The notes under the pieces: model-generated
Databases searched by the model: none
What the model was told of the DNA's origin: nothing
Seen by the model: the letters and a program-made list of their open reading frames with translations, nothing else
Assembly (NCBI GenBank): GCA_958450325.1
Contig: OY288243.1
Span: 24,830,844-24,894,843 of the forward strand
From: Agrostemma githago
Lineage: Eukaryota > Streptophyta > Magnoliopsida > Caryophyllales > Caryophyllaceae
DNA: 64,000 nt
Direction: 5' to 3'
Shown: in pieces, positions 44,698 to 58,151 of the stretch
Layout of the letters: the number at the start of each line of letters is the position of its first letter
How positions within the stretch are numbered: the first letter of the stretch is position 1
Position numbers and translations under genes: made by a program

Positions 44698-47600
44698 TGT
44701 AACACCCGCTATCTTTCCTAAGCATTTTATTCTTTCTGTTAGGACTTCGTCTTAACTCTGTCACTTTTGGCCTCATATTTTATCATTTTACTAAGCTTTA
44801 TTTTAATTTTCGAGTTTAATAATTTCTATTTTTAATTTTAAAGATTTAAAATTCTTTTAAATCCATTTATTTGGTTTCTTCGTAAACTAAGTAATTTTCC
44901 GCGAGGAATTCTATTTCTCTCCGAATTGACATTTTTAAGCTTGGATTTAAGTTATTTCTTTTTCCTAAAAATGTTTGAATACGTTTATGGAATATTTTCT
45001 ACTAAGATATATTTTAGTTACTAAAAACAAGCCATTTATGATTTTATTACGAAGCTTCGCGAATAATTATTTTCTTACGCGAGGTTTACTCGAATTACTT
45101 TGAAATGCCTTTAACTATTTTACGATTATACTTTTTGTCAACTTATAAATTATTTGAGACTGTTTTCTCACATTTTGGACCAACTAAGCTCTTAGTCACA
45201 AGTTTTACTACATTTTATTTAAACGTTTCATTTCATCACATTAAAACGTAATCATAAGGTAAATCATTTTCATTCATTGTAGCATTTATGTCAAAACTTT
45301 TCTTACTCCCTCTCTTATCCATTTTGGCCGGCCAACTATAGGTCTAGGTGCATTTTGGTTCCTCATTTTGAAGCCTTAATTTCATCCTTACCCTCTTTAA
45401 GTGTAGTAACATCCATCTCCTCCTTTACTACATTCATTTTTGCATTAACCAAAAATATTCATCACTTTTTCTTCTCTCTTTTGGCCGTGTACCTCATACC
45501 CTTCTTAGGCTGATTTTTGCTCCATTTCAAGTCCCAATCGCATCATTTTATCGTCATAATAATCCTCTTTCTGATTCCTTCGTTAAGGTATTAATCGACG
45601 TCATTTTCGATCAATTTTTACCTTGTTTTTTATTAGTTTTCTCATGGTATTTTTCTGCCATGATTTACGTGTTTGGTAGGATTTTTGGACGATCCCGAAG
45701 CCGACGAATATATCGTTGATTCAGACTTGGAGTAGAGGTAACGTCGATGTTACTCGGTATTTCAAGATTTTAATTGAGTATTTGCATGTATATATTTTTA
45801 TATTTTATTTTGGCAATATATGTATGTCACGAATTCTGGAAAAATTTTTAAAGTTGAAATTTTGCATGTTTCGATATTTTTATCGCTTTTACGAGATTAA
45901 CGATTAAATTGTTATATTAATTTGTAAAATCGTAATAATCGGCCTAAACATGTAATATATGTTTATATTCTGGAAAAATGTTGTTTTTGATGATTTTTAG
46001 TAATTTAGTATTTTTCTGATATTTTTGATATCGATTATTGAATTATTATCGTTTTCGAACAAAAATGATTAAAAACCGATTTTTAGTTCTAGTAGTTAAA
46101 CATTTTATTTTAATCTGATTTTTGACGTGGTGAAACTTTCTGGTGAAATAGAATTTTCTGATTTTTTTCATAATTTTTCGGAATTGTTAAGTGGATGAAT
46201 TAATTAATCACTTTAAATCATCGTTTATCGTTAAAACCGTGTTTGTTGTTTAAATTCTCGATTTCTGGTCTTTAGTTTAAATCTGGAAAAAATTATGGTT
46301 CTGATGATTTCATATTAAAATGTATTATTATGAATTTTAGTGCCTTAATAAAATGTTAGGAACGATAGGTTTATTAATAAAATCGTTAATTGCGAAAACG
46401 GGTTTAAATGACGGTTTTGTTGAAATTTGTTGAATCTGGATTTTGGAAAAATCTGGAAAAAATTTATATTCTGTAAAATCAGGATTTTAAAGTGTAATAA
46501 TAATTTTTGGATATTAATACTTAAATCGTTTTGTAATTACTATTTTTATTAATCGTTATTGTCGAGATTGGACGATTAACGAGAAAACGCTTTAAAAACC
46601 GAGTTTTTAGAATTCTGGAAATTTTCTTTTCTGGACAGAATGTCCATAAATATAATTTAACTATTTTACGTAATTTTTTTACTATTTATTATAGTCTTTA
46701 ATTAATAAATATTGATTTCGGACAAGTTGTGATTTATCGCTAAATTGCTTCGTCTTACCTAAAAGAATTATTTTTTTTCAGCAATTTTGAAAGTATTTAA
46801 GTCTGAAACTTTAAGAGTTAAATCATCCCTTAACATACTCTAAATATATTTGTTGTTTTAATTAAATAAAGACGTTCAAGTATTTAATTTAGTATTTGCC
46901 GTAAAATCCTATTTATAATTTTATCGTCGAAACTAATAATAATTAGGGAATTTTAGCTTTATAACTTTCGAAAACACCCTAATTAGTATTATTAAATATT
47001 TTTAGATGTCTCTAATCATTTTATAACACTTGTACGATATTTTAATAGTTTCATAAAATCAAATGTTCGTACTTTAATAATTAATATCGTTAAGGCCGAA
47101 AGTATTAGTTTTATAAATCTATATCGTTTACTAAAATGTGGTATTAGTATGAACTAATATTTTCACTACTTTGATATGATGCTATTTTTAGTAAAGTTCC
47201 TAAAATAGACGTTTCCTAAAATAGAAGTTTCCTAAAATAGAAAGTTTCCTCTTTTAGAATATAAATGTTTACTTCTTTTATCCTCATATTGTTTATGATT
47301 AATACATCTTTTAAATATCGATAATGGTTTGTTTTGGAGTTATGGAATAAGGACAAGTGTGGGTTTAGAATAATATAGTCTGGGATGTACGTTTTGCCAT
47401 CAACTGTAAGGCTGGTGTGTCTTTATGGGGCGCATTGGTTGTTGAACTGAGCATGGTTTGTGTTCAGGAGAGTGTATATTTACCTTAAACTTAGATATCG
47501 CATCGTATAAGTCGCGTCGGGTTGAACTGGATATGGTTTGTATCCAGGAGGGGGGTGCATTACTTAAGCCAGGACCTCGCTGCACGCAGTCCTGTTATGG

Positions 47601-48210
47601 TTGAGTTGCCTAGTTAGAGACCAAAGTCTAATTTGTTTTGACTAAGTTCTCGAAACTAGTTTTTAGTATTATCCTAGTGAAAGTCTAGATTCTACATTAA
47701 TCCTATCCATAACGCCATTTTGATTATTTTATTTATTATCGATATAAATTGGCGCAGGTTGGCAAATATCTTTATGTTTCTTCGGAAACCCTTTTGAATA
47801 ATTTGTTCGACGCAAAATCTTATTTTAATATGATGTTTTACTGTTTTCCATTTTTACTATTTTTCCTATATTAGTAATTACTGTTTTAAAATCCTGTTAT
47901 ACGGCTGGGAGAACGTTGACGTTGCTCCCCACTGATTGTGGCTGTTATGTTTTAACATGGCAGGTATACGTGTTTATTTTCCGGTGGGTGTGGGCTAGCG
48001 AGCAGTCTTGGATCCTGCTGATCTTTTAATAATCATGTTTTAAGGATTGTTTAACCTCTTTATGGATTGTTTTAAATTTTAGCCATTTTTATGTATGGCG
48101 CATGTTTGACTTTACCAATTTAATTTATTAAGACATAGTTCTGTGTGTTTTAATCCCGACTCTACAGTGTTTCCGCCACTGTATCGCGCTAGAAATTTTA
48201 GGGGATTACA
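44698..48210 (+). repeat. LTR 2 (middle), recombinant
   Basis: 3513 bp. At the left-hand variant sites (45550, 45572, the extra T near 45672, 45845, 45931, 46334) it carries the LTR 3 state. At the right-hand sites (47210, 47227, 47554, 47634, 47982, 48045) it carries the LTR 1 state. The switch lies between 46335 and 47209. Confidence 0.92.
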
Positions 48211-51200
48211 GTTGGTATCAGAGCATCACTGCTCCCGACGCTTACACACCTGAAATTAGGGAAAATACCAGTAAATTATTTAAACAGTAAATAAAAATAT
48301 TATTAGAGATGGGTAGAAACAAATAAGGACTTAACTGTTAAGATTATCTGTTCCTGAACTCAATGATTAGCATTGAATATTTGTTTTATATGTCGAAGAA
48401 GATGAAAGAACAAGTTGCTGATATGCTGCTCCAGATCGGGACAAGACCTACTTAGCACTCTCAACACCTGCTGACTCGAGTGGACAACTAGGTGCTCCAA
48501 GAAAGATTTCGATAATGACTTTTAGCTCCGGTTCAGTTTACTTAAGCTACAGGCAAGATGATCAAGAGTAGATTCATGTTCCATGATGTCGCAGTAAATC
48601 CAGATGGAGCGACCCATGACTTGTGTGCTCGTTCCTCTACAAGAAGTTGAAGTAATCCATTTTGGATTCCCTCGTGAACTCGGGAGGCCCGAAGATTCTC
48701 TTCTGGTTCAAGAACTTAGTAATATAGGTTCATCGATTCTTTTCTTCCTTTCCCTATTTCTTCCAATTCTCCTCTTATATATTCTCATCTTCATTCTCTT
48801 GGTGAATCCTTGTTCTATTCTTCTATTCTACCATCTTTCTCTTGAGATTCTTTTGTTAGACCGGTTTCTGTCTCAGTGAATCCCGTGAAAGGATATAGAT
48901 GTTTGAGGTTTAGTAAACCCTTGTTACCTAGGGCTTGAGGGTTGTGAGTTATACCTTGTTATCTATCTTAGTAAGCTTTTGAGGATCGATTTGAATAATA
49001 AATTGTCAATTAATGGAATTAGGTTGGTACTTTAGACTCTGAACCTTGGGTTATAGGTTACTTGATTATTTGGAGGACTTAGAGTTGAATATATTTTGGG
49101 GTAGTAAGAGTATATCGTATTTGATGGATACCTAGTACCTAATCTAACCTAGAACCGAACCAAGTGTAGCTAATAATAGAATTTTGAGATTCCTATCTAA
49201 ATGTTATTTGATGGATGCATCGGGAATGTTTGGGATCATAGAGTACTGTTTAAATTGTTAACCTGAGTGTTGTGGTACCATAGAAGGTTTTCATTAATAC
49301 CGTTAGAAATTTTGGTTAACATAGATTACCCGTGTTTCTTAAGGATTAGATCGTTAATCGTTGGTTAAAGTTGTAACCTAGGAACTTTGGAGTTGAGTGA
49401 TCTAAATTGAATAAATTGTTGTTAACCTTGAAAAGGATAAACATATTGCCATTAGAGGTTGGATTTATAGCGTTGTTTTGAGGAACATTTTGATGTCAAT
49501 CATCTTAATGGATTTATAGTTCAGAACCTTAGACCAACGAGATTGTGGCTTTGTTGGGTTATTAAATATTTTGTGGTTGCACCATTACGATTAGAAATTT
49601 GATGGACTTCTTGGAAACATTAATCGAATGATGTGTTTGAAAATGTGAGTGTTTGCGCCTTTACCTATAGGTTTGAGCGTGTTTGAGGATTTATTGTACT
49701 TCCCCAACTTCTGTACTGGTGGTATTATAAATATGTCGGTGATCATCTTTGAGGATTTCGTGTCCGAACTTTATTAATTGGTGGGTTTTAGTTAGTGTTC
49801 CTTACTCGAGAAATTTGAAGTATACCTCGAGTTCAGACCTTATGAACTTTGAATTACGAGCCTTGGTGATTACAAGTTTGGGTATGTTTTGATGACTGTT
49901 GGAATCTTAATTAATGGATTAGTCTAAATCGTTTGTGGATTCTTACCATACTAATTGAAAGATTATGTAAGTATGTAAGGCTTAATTTTGGAGGCTATAG
50001 CAGTTGATGTTTTTGGAGGTTTTAGATTGAGTAGGACAACCCTGTACTGATATTGGACTTAGCGTTATTTGATGGGAATTAGGAACCCGTGTTTGTGGAA
50101 GTCGTGCTAAGAATCTCGAGATGATTAATTTCTTCCATAATCCTTGAGAGCTCTTTTTGATTCTCAACTCCGTCTTTCTTTTTGCTCCTCTTGAATTCTG
50201 TTACGGTAACTCCTGCCAATCCCTTCAACCTTTGTCGATTTTGAAAGCTCTTATTTTTAATTTATTTATCCTTGTTCTATTTGCCGTTAACTATTTTTCG
50301 AACTCCCTATTTTATAAAAAGTTTGACTACTTTAAAAAAATTTGGACTATCGTAAAATTTTAACATTTTGAGTTATAATTTCTAATGGTGAATTTGCCCG
50401 TTTTGTAAAAAGCTGGACTAATTTAAAAAATTTGATTTTCATGAAATTTTAACATTTTGAAGCATGATTTCAAATTTTTAAACTCCCCATTTTGTAAAAA
50501 CTTTGAGCGATTTAACATTTTGGGTTATCGTGAAATTTAACATTTTTATTTTATAATTTAAGAACTATATACTTCACTTTGTTTTATCTTTGGTTGATAT
50601 TTATATTTAGATCTATTTCAAAATGCCTTAATAATTTATTTTAAACTATTTCGAAATTATTTTAAATTTTTGATTTTCAAGCGATCAAAATTTTATGAAG
50701 ACTTTTATATTTCCAAGTACTTCAATTTGTATAGAATTGTTATGTAAAACGTTTTAACATTGTCGAAATTATTTTGTATGTTCAAGTTTGATAACATTTT
50801 TGAAAACTTTCATAATTACTTTGATAACATTTTCGAAATTTTAACGTTTTGAGAATTGATTTTCATTTTATTGTTGGTGAACTTTTGAATCTGTTATTGT
50901 AAATGTTTGACGGCTGGTGCGATTTTTACTAACTACAAAATTTGATTTCTCCAAACTAAATTTTGTTTCATCAAAAAAAAGAATAATATCGAATTTCTTA
51001 ATCAAAATATCTTACTTTTGTTTTCAAAATATTTTGGTTATCCTATTTTCTTCGAGTTTGTTTACAAATGTTATTTAACGTTATTATTTTATCAAATAAC
51101 TTTACTTTACGATCTCATTAATCAAAAGATTCTAAACTTCGGGTTGGTTAGCCCAATTCTTCTTGGAATAGATATTTGTCTTCGATGCGAGCTAAGCATC

Positions 51201-51286
51201 CTCAACTCTTCGAGTAAGAAAAACCTCGATTTCCTATCTGCTTATTCTTAGTTTCGAGGACGAAACTTTCTTTTAGTGGGGAGGAT
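48211..51286 (+). other. Internal region 2 of the tandem element, noncoding
   Basis: It appears identical to internal region 1 by eye, including PBS (48213-48224) and PPT (51275-51286). Confidence 0.88.
48213..48224 (+). other. Primer-binding site, initiator-Met tRNA (copy 2)
   Basis: TGGTATCAGAGC after LTR 2. The element therefore carries two complete replication-start sites. Confidence 0.93.
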
Positions 51287-54200
51287 TGTAACACCCGCTA
51301 TCTTTCCTAAGCATTTTATTCTTTCTGTTAGGACTTCGTCTTAACTCTGTCACTTTTGGCCTCATATTTTATCATTTTACTAAGCTTTATTTTAATTTTC
51401 GAGTTTAATAATTTCTATTTTTAATTTTAAAGATTTAAAATTCTTTTAAATCCATTTATTTGGTTTCTTCGTAAACTAAGTAATTTTCCGCGAGGAATTC
51501 TATTTCTCTCCGAATTGACATTTTTAAGCTTGGATTTAAGTTATTTCTTTTTCCTAAAAATGTTTGAATACGTTTATGGAATATTTTCTACTAAGATATA
51601 TTTTAGTTACTAAAAACAAGCCATTTATGATTTTATTACGAAGCTTCGCGAATAATTATTTTCTTACGCGAGGTTTACTCGAATTACTTTGAAATGCCTT
51701 TAACTATTTTACGATTATACTTTTTGTCAACTTATAAATTATTTGAGACTGTTTTCTCACATTTTGGACCAACTAAGCTCTTAGTCACAAGTTTTACTAC
51801 ATTTTATTTAAACGTTTCATTTCATCACATTAAAACGTAATCATAAGGTAAATCATTTTCATTCATTGTAGCATTTATGTCAAAACTTTTCTTACTCCCT
51901 CTCTTATCCATTTTGGCCGGCCAACTATAGGTCTAGGTGCATTTTGGTTCCTCATTTTGAAGCCTTAATTTCATCCTTACCCTCTTTAAGTGTAGTAACA
52001 TCCATCTCCTCCTTTACTACATTCATTTTTGCATTAACCAAAAATATTCATCACTTTTTCTTCTCTCTTTTGGCCGTGTACCTCATACCCTTCTTAGGCT
52101 GATTTTTGCTCCATTTCAAGTCCCAATCGCATCATTTTATCGTCATAATAATCCTCTTTCTGATTCCTTCGTTAAGGTATTAATCGACGTCATTTTCGAT
52201 CAATTTTTACCTTGTTTTTTATTAGTTTTCTCATGGTATTTTTCTGCCATGATTTACGTGTTTGGTAGGATTTTTGGACGATCCCGAAGCCGACGAATAT
52301 ATCGTTGATTCAGACTTGGAGTAGAGGTAACGTCGATGTTACTCGGTATTTCAAGATTTTAATTGAGTATTTGCATGTATATATTTTTATATTTTATTTT
52401 GGCAATATATGTATGTCACGAATTCTGGTAAAATTTTTAAAGTTGAAATTTTGCATGTTTCGATATTTTTATCGCTTTTACGAGATTAACGATTAAATTG
52501 TTATATTAATTTGTAAAATCGTAATAATCGGCCTAAACATGTAATATATGTTTATATTCTGGAAAAATGTTGTTTTTGATGATTTTTAGTAATTTAGTAT
52601 TTTTCTGATATTTTTGATATCGATTATTGAATTATTATCGTTTTCGAACAAAAATGATTAAAAACCGATTTTTAGTTCTAGTAGTTAAACATTTTATTTT
52701 AATCTGATTTTTGACGTGGTGAAACTTTCTGGTGAAATAGAATTTTCTGATTTTTTTCATAATTTTTCGGAATTGTTAAGTGGATGAATTAATTAATCAC
52801 TTTAAATCATCGTTTATCGTTAAAACCGTGTTTGTTGTTTAAATTCTCGATTTCTGGTCTTTAGTTTAAATCTGGAAAAAATTATGGTTCTGATGATTTC
52901 ATATTAAAATGTATTATTATGAATTTTAGTGCCTTAATAAAATGTTAGGAACGATAGGTTTATTAATAAAATCGTTAATTGCGAAAACGGGTTTAAATGA
53001 CGGTTTTGTTGAAATTTGTTGAATCTGGATTTTGGAAAAATCTGGAAAAAATTTATATTCTGTAAAATCAGGATTTTAAAGTGTAATAATAATTTTTGGA
53101 TATTAATACTTAAATCGTTTTGTAATTACTATTTTTATTAATCGTTATTGTCGAGATTGGACGATTAACGAGAAAACGCTTTAAAAACCGAGTTTTTAGA
53201 ATTCTGGAAATTTTCTTTTCTGGACAGAATGTCCATAAATATAATTTAACTATTTTACGTAATTTTTTTACTATTTATTATAGTCTTTAATTAATAAATA
53301 TTGATTTCGGACAAGTTGTGATTTATCGCTAAATTGCTTCGTCTTACCTAAAAGAATTATTTTTTTTCAGCAATTTTGAAAGTATTTAAGTCTGAAACTT
53401 TAAGAGTTAAATCATCCCTTAACATACTCTAAATATATTTGTTGTTTTAATTAAATAAAGACGTTCAAGTATTTAATTTAGTATTTGCCGTAAAATCCTA
53501 TTTATAATTTTATCGTCGAAACTAATAATAATTAGGGAATTTTAGCTTTATAACTTTCGAAAACACCCTAATTAGTATTATTAAATATTTTTAGATGTCT
53601 CTAATCATTTTATAACACTTGTACGATATTTTAATAGTTTCATAAAATCAAATGTTCGTACTTTAATAATTAATATCGTTAAGGCCGAAAGTATTAGTTT
53701 TATAAATCTATATCGTTTACTAAAATGTGGTATTAGTATGAACTAATATTTTCACTACTTTGATATGATGCTATTTTTAGTAAAGTTCCTAAAATAGAAG
53801 TTTCCTAAAATAGAACTTTCCTAAAATAGAAAGTTTCCTCTTTTAGAATATAAATGTTTACTTCTTTTATCCTCATATTGTTTATGATTAATACATCTTT
53901 TAAATATCGATAATGGTTTGTTTTGGAGTTATGGAATAAGGACAAGTGTGGGTTTAGAATAATATAGTCTGGGATGTACGTTTTGCCATCAACTGTAAGG
54001 CTGGTGTGTCTTTATGGGGCGCATTGGTTGTTGAACTGAGCATGGTTTGTGTTCAGGAGAGTGTATATTTACCTTAAACTTAGATATCGCATCGTATAAG
54101 TCGCGTCGGGTTGAACTGGATATGGTTTGTATCCAGGAGGGGTGTGCATTACTTAAGCCAGGACCTCGCTGCACGCAGTCCTGTTATGGTTGAGTTGCCT

Positions 54201-54799
54201 AGTTAGAGACCAAAGTCTAATTGGTTTTGACTAAGTTCTCGAAACTAGTTTTTAGTATTATCCTAGTGAAAGTCTAGATTCTACATTAATCCTATCCATA
54301 ACGCCATTTTGATTATTTTATTTATTATCGATATAAATTGGCGCAGGTTGGCAAATATCTTTATGTTTCTTCGGAAACCCTTTTGAATAATTTGTTCGAC
54401 GCAAAATCTTATTTTAATATGATGTTTTACTGTTTTCCATTTTTACTATTTTTCCTATATTAGTAATTACTGTTTTAAAATCCTGTTATACGGCTGGGAG
54501 AACGTTGACGTTGCTCCCCACTGATTGTGGCTGTTATGTTTTAACATGGCAGGTATACGTGTTTATTTTCTGGTGGGTGTGGGCTAGCGAGCAGTCTTGG
54601 ATCCTGCTGATCTTTTAATAATCATGTTTTAAGTATTGTTTAACCTCTTTATGGATTGTTTTAAATTTTAGCCATTTTTATGTATGGCGCATGTTTGACT
54701 TTACCAATTTAATTTATTAAGACATAGTTCTGTGTGTTTTAATCCCGACTCTACAGTGTTTCCGCCACTGTATCGCGCTAGAAATTTTAGGGGATTACA
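51287..54799 (+). repeat. LTR 3 (right outer) of the tandem element
   Basis: 3513 bp. Right-hand states differing from LTR 1 and 2 are A53799, C53816, T54143, G54223, T54571 and T54634. It also has one private left-hand change, T52429, where LTR 1 and 2 have A. Confidence 0.95.
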
Positions 54800-55577
54800 G
54801 AGGGACTTATCGTTTGGCACATGAGGTCGGGCCTGACCCTGGCTTCGGGTCGAAGTCCAGAGGGCCTGCCCCCTGCCTGCCCAGAGGTAGGCAGAGGGAC
54901 TTATCATTCGGCGCATGGGGCCGGGCCTGACCCTGGGTTCTATTCGAAGTCCAGGGGGCCTGCCCCCTGCCTGCCCAGAGGTAGGCAGAGGGACTTATCG
55001 TTTGGCGCATGGGGCCGGGCCTGACCCTGGCTTCTGGTCGAAGTCCAGGTGGCCTGCCTCCTGCCTGCCCAGAGGTAGACAGATGGACTTATGATTCGGC
55101 GCATGGGGCCCGGCCTGACCCTGGCTTCTCGTCGAAGTCCAGGGGGCCTGCCCTCTGCCTGCCCAGAGGTAGGCAGAGGGACTTGTGGTTTGGCGCATGG
55201 GGCCCGGCCTGACCCTGGCTTCTTGCCAAAGTCCAGGGGCCTGCTCCCTGCCTGCCCAAAGGTAGGCAGAGGGACTTATCGTTTGGCGCATGGGGCCGAG
55301 CCTGACCCTGACTTCTGTTCGAAGTCCAGGGGGCCTGCCCCCTGCCTGCCAAGAGGTGGGCAGAGGGATTTATCGTTCGACGCATGGGGCCGGGCCTGAC
55401 CCTGGCTTCTATTCGAAGTCCAGGGGGTCTGCCCCCTGTCTGCCCAGAGATAGGCAGAGGGACTTATCGTTCGGCGCATGGGGCCGGGCCTGACCCTGGC
55501 TTCTGGTCGAAGTCCAGGGGGCCTTCCCTCTGCCTGCCCAGAGGTAGGCAGAGGGACTTGTGGTCTGTACAAGGCTG
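54800..55577 (-). repeat. Minisatellite array, right part (94-bp units)
   Basis: About eight units in phase with the left array. It resumes at GAGGGACTTATCG, exactly where the left part stops, and ends in unique sequence after about 55577. Units here are regular. Confidence 0.93.
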
Positions 55578-55759
55578 AGTGTGTATTAATCCCCTTTTTT
55601 TTGGGGGGGGGGGGTCCACTTTTCCTGGGTTTTGCAACAGGGGCTCCTCCCCTATTGCCCCCTGCCTATTAGCTGTGAGAGTAATGAACAGGTGATGAGT
55701 ATATATTAGTCTTGTCTTCGTAGAATTCCACATGGTGGTTGGCGGATCTATGCGGTCTC
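55578..55759 (-). other. Spacer between two minisatellites
   Basis: Contains a T8/G12 homopolymer block (about 55590-55613) and no recognisable gene. Confidence 0.5.
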
Positions 55760-56225
55760 TGCAGACGCTGAGGTTGAGCCGTAAGTCGGCTGGGCAGCAC
55801 CTTGGCCGAGCCGTGAGTCGGTAGGGCCGAGCCGTAAGTCGGCAGGGCGAACCGTAAATCGGTAGGGCAACATCTTGGCCAAGCCGTGAGTCGGTAGGGT
55901 CGAGCCGTAAGTCGGCAGGGCGAACCGTTAATCGGCAGGGCAACATCTTGGCCAAGCCGTAAGTCGGTAAGGCCGAGCCGTATGTCGGTAAGGCCGAGCC
56001 GTAAATCCGCAGGGCCGAACCGTAAATTAGTAGGGCAGTATCTTGGCCGAACCGTTGGTCGGTAAGGCCGAGCCATAAATCGGCAGGGTGACCGAGCCGT
56101 AAATCGGCAGGGCAACATCTTGCCCGAGCTGTAGGTCGGCTGGGCTGTATATCGGCTCATCCGTGAGTCGGCTGAGCTATATCTCGACCAAATTGTTGGT
56201 CGGCTGGGTCATGTCTCTGTCAAGT
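55760..56225 (-). repeat. Second minisatellite, about 21-bp GC-rich units
   Basis: Repeats of a GCCGAGCCGTAAGTCGGCAG core, many partly palindromic (CCGTAAGTCGG, CCGTGAGTCGG). They are interrupted at intervals by CAACATCTTGGCC-type spacers, which suggests a higher-order unit of roughly 80-110 bp. Long minus-strand frames through it are repeat artefacts. Confidence 0.8.
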
Positions 56226-58130
56226 TACAAACTTTGAGCTCATTTGATACCCATTTTTATGACTTATCTTCACCATTTTTCGGGTAAATTTTTGAGGAGT
56301 TTTTTTGGAAATTTCTGTGATGTGTCGAAAAGTTGGGTCATTTTTGTTTCACAACTTCGACAATTTTTGGCTAATTTTTGTGAATTTTTGCGGTGGGATA
56401 TCGAAAGGTGGATAATTGGGCTTGACATTTTTGTGACCAACTCCTTTGGTGTATAAAGGCTAGACCCTTTTCTCTACGTATTTCTGACCATGGGTCATGA
56501 TATGACATACGGACTATCTATTTGTCTAACAAACAAAACAAGTGAGGAAACTCACCTTTTTTAGAGAAGCGACAGCACATGCCCCCACTATCCACAAAAT
56601 TGCATAAAGTAGCTCTTCCCCTTTAATTAACCAATTTGTTTTGCTTATTCGACTTACGCAACGGCTTGTTTGATTTGTTAATACCACCATGCTATCACCA
56701 CTTAGTATAAGGTTGATGCTTGCTGGAGTAAACATTTCCGTCGTGAGTCAATGTGCATCTGGGTCGACGTGCGCATAATTTGCCCCAAATGACAAGAGTC
56801 GAGCTCGTCATCTAACCGGAGCCGAGGCCGTGGTCGGCCTGAGGTAGAGAGGCTGAATCACGAACCAAATGCATCGTATTCAGGATGCTTGACAAGGTAG
56901 TACCGGGATGGTACGTGGTGTTGGGCTGAATTGTTCGCTGCACCTAAATGAGCTTTAAGCTGACCAATTTGGCCGACCCAAGTCGATTTTTATCATCAAT
57001 GGTTTATTTTTTCAACTAATGGGTCGACTTCAAGTACTCCAATTTGTCTTCTTCTGCTGCTTTTAATTGATCTCACAATTCATTTTGAGCAACAGGCTCA
57101 CTCAAGATTATCACATGCCCGACATGTGATTTCTCCGGACACGTTGAGGGATGCTATGATTCCGGGTCGAAGACTGTCATAGTCTCCGGGCAGAAGATGG
57201 CTTGGATTCCGGCGGTCGGACGCCACGTTGGGCGGAGTTTTGGACGGAGGCCGCGGTTGACAGGCGGCGTCGGAACTCGTCTTCCTCCTCCGCGGCATTA
57301 CCGAAGCGTTTCTTCGAAATGAATCGAGTGTCCAACCACAACCCAGTCCCGCATCCACCGACGTGGGTGAGCGACTACGTGGACCAAATCAGGTCAACCA
57401 AGCAGTCCTGGATGCATTACTATTGAAGGCGAACCGGCTCTCGGATTCGTTACGCAAACCGGGTAGAGCTCGGAGGAAGTGACAGATGCATTGGGGTTTG
57501 ATCTTAGAGTGAGGGAGAAAAAACTGTCGCCTAAGCTTGTTGAAAGGATCGGGAACCGGCCGGTCGTCGTCCTCTTCTTTAATTTTCTTGTGAGTGGTCT
57601 TGGGTAGCAGTACCTATCCTTTTCTTTTGTGCCAAGTAAATTAATACTCCTGTGTACATGGCAGGCTAGATCTTGATTTATTAAGAACTTGATTTGCTAT
57701 CTCCTTTCAATAGAATATAGTAGATGTAATCTCTAATGCATAACATTTGAATGTGGAATGAATTTGGTATGCTGACTCCGTGCTTATCTTCTCAAGAAAT
57801 TAGATCTGGAAACTACAGTCGCCTTTCATCCTCTTTTGCCGGCAATTATCGTTCAATCGGCTTTTCTCCTTACGCACCATCTTCTAGTGGGCTCCTTCCT
57901 TAATTATATACCCAATCAGTTTGATGGGGTCTTTGCTTTGGCTCAAAATAATTGCTTTTGAAGTTCTATTCGTTCACAGCGATGAACAACACTATGAACA
58001 CCCTTATTTTCTTATTTTTTGTGTCATTGATTTCTGTAGATCTATCTCAAAGATGAAGATTAGACCTAAAAAAATTTGTATTTTGGGAGTGGTTGATTTT
58101 TTGTGGGTAATTCGTGAGCACAACCGTTCT
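56226..58130 (-). other. Noncoding 5' internal region of the minus-strand element
   Basis: No gag or pol motif in any frame. A GC-richer, coding-like patch lies at about 57190-57600, where both strands hold short open frames, unlike the AT-rich surroundings. It may be captured host DNA; no product was recognised. Confidence 0.5.
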
Positions 58131-58148
58131 TCCCCACAGACGGCGCCA
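58131..58148 (-). other. Primer-binding site of the minus-strand element
   Basis: Read on the minus strand, TGGCGCCGTCTGTGGGGA lies three bases after the 5' LTR. Similar sites are used by Tat-related elements. It fixes the orientation of the element. Confidence 0.85.
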
Positions 58149-58151
58149 AAT

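Larger units (their letters stand above)
38110..54799 (+). mobile_element. Tandem LARD-like element: LTR-internal-LTR-internal-LTR
   Basis: Three 3.5-kb LTRs alternate with two 3076-bp internal regions (period 6589 bp). The ends are TGTAACACCCGC and GGGGATTACA. The flanks are GAGGA (38105-38109) and GAGGG (54800-54804), a duplication with one mismatch inside the minisatellite. The inner junctions show only element joins: PPT to LTR, and LTR to initiator-Met PBS. Internal regions are noncoding, so it needs enzymes from a related chromovirus. LTR 1 and LTR 3 differ at about 12 positions by eye, so insertion was recent. Confidence 0.95.

Noticed and set aside
38110..54799. Three independent insertions of one family side by side
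   Set aside because: Inner LTRs join directly to PPT and PBS with no target duplications, and the two internal regions look identical. A single element with tandem duplication explains this better.
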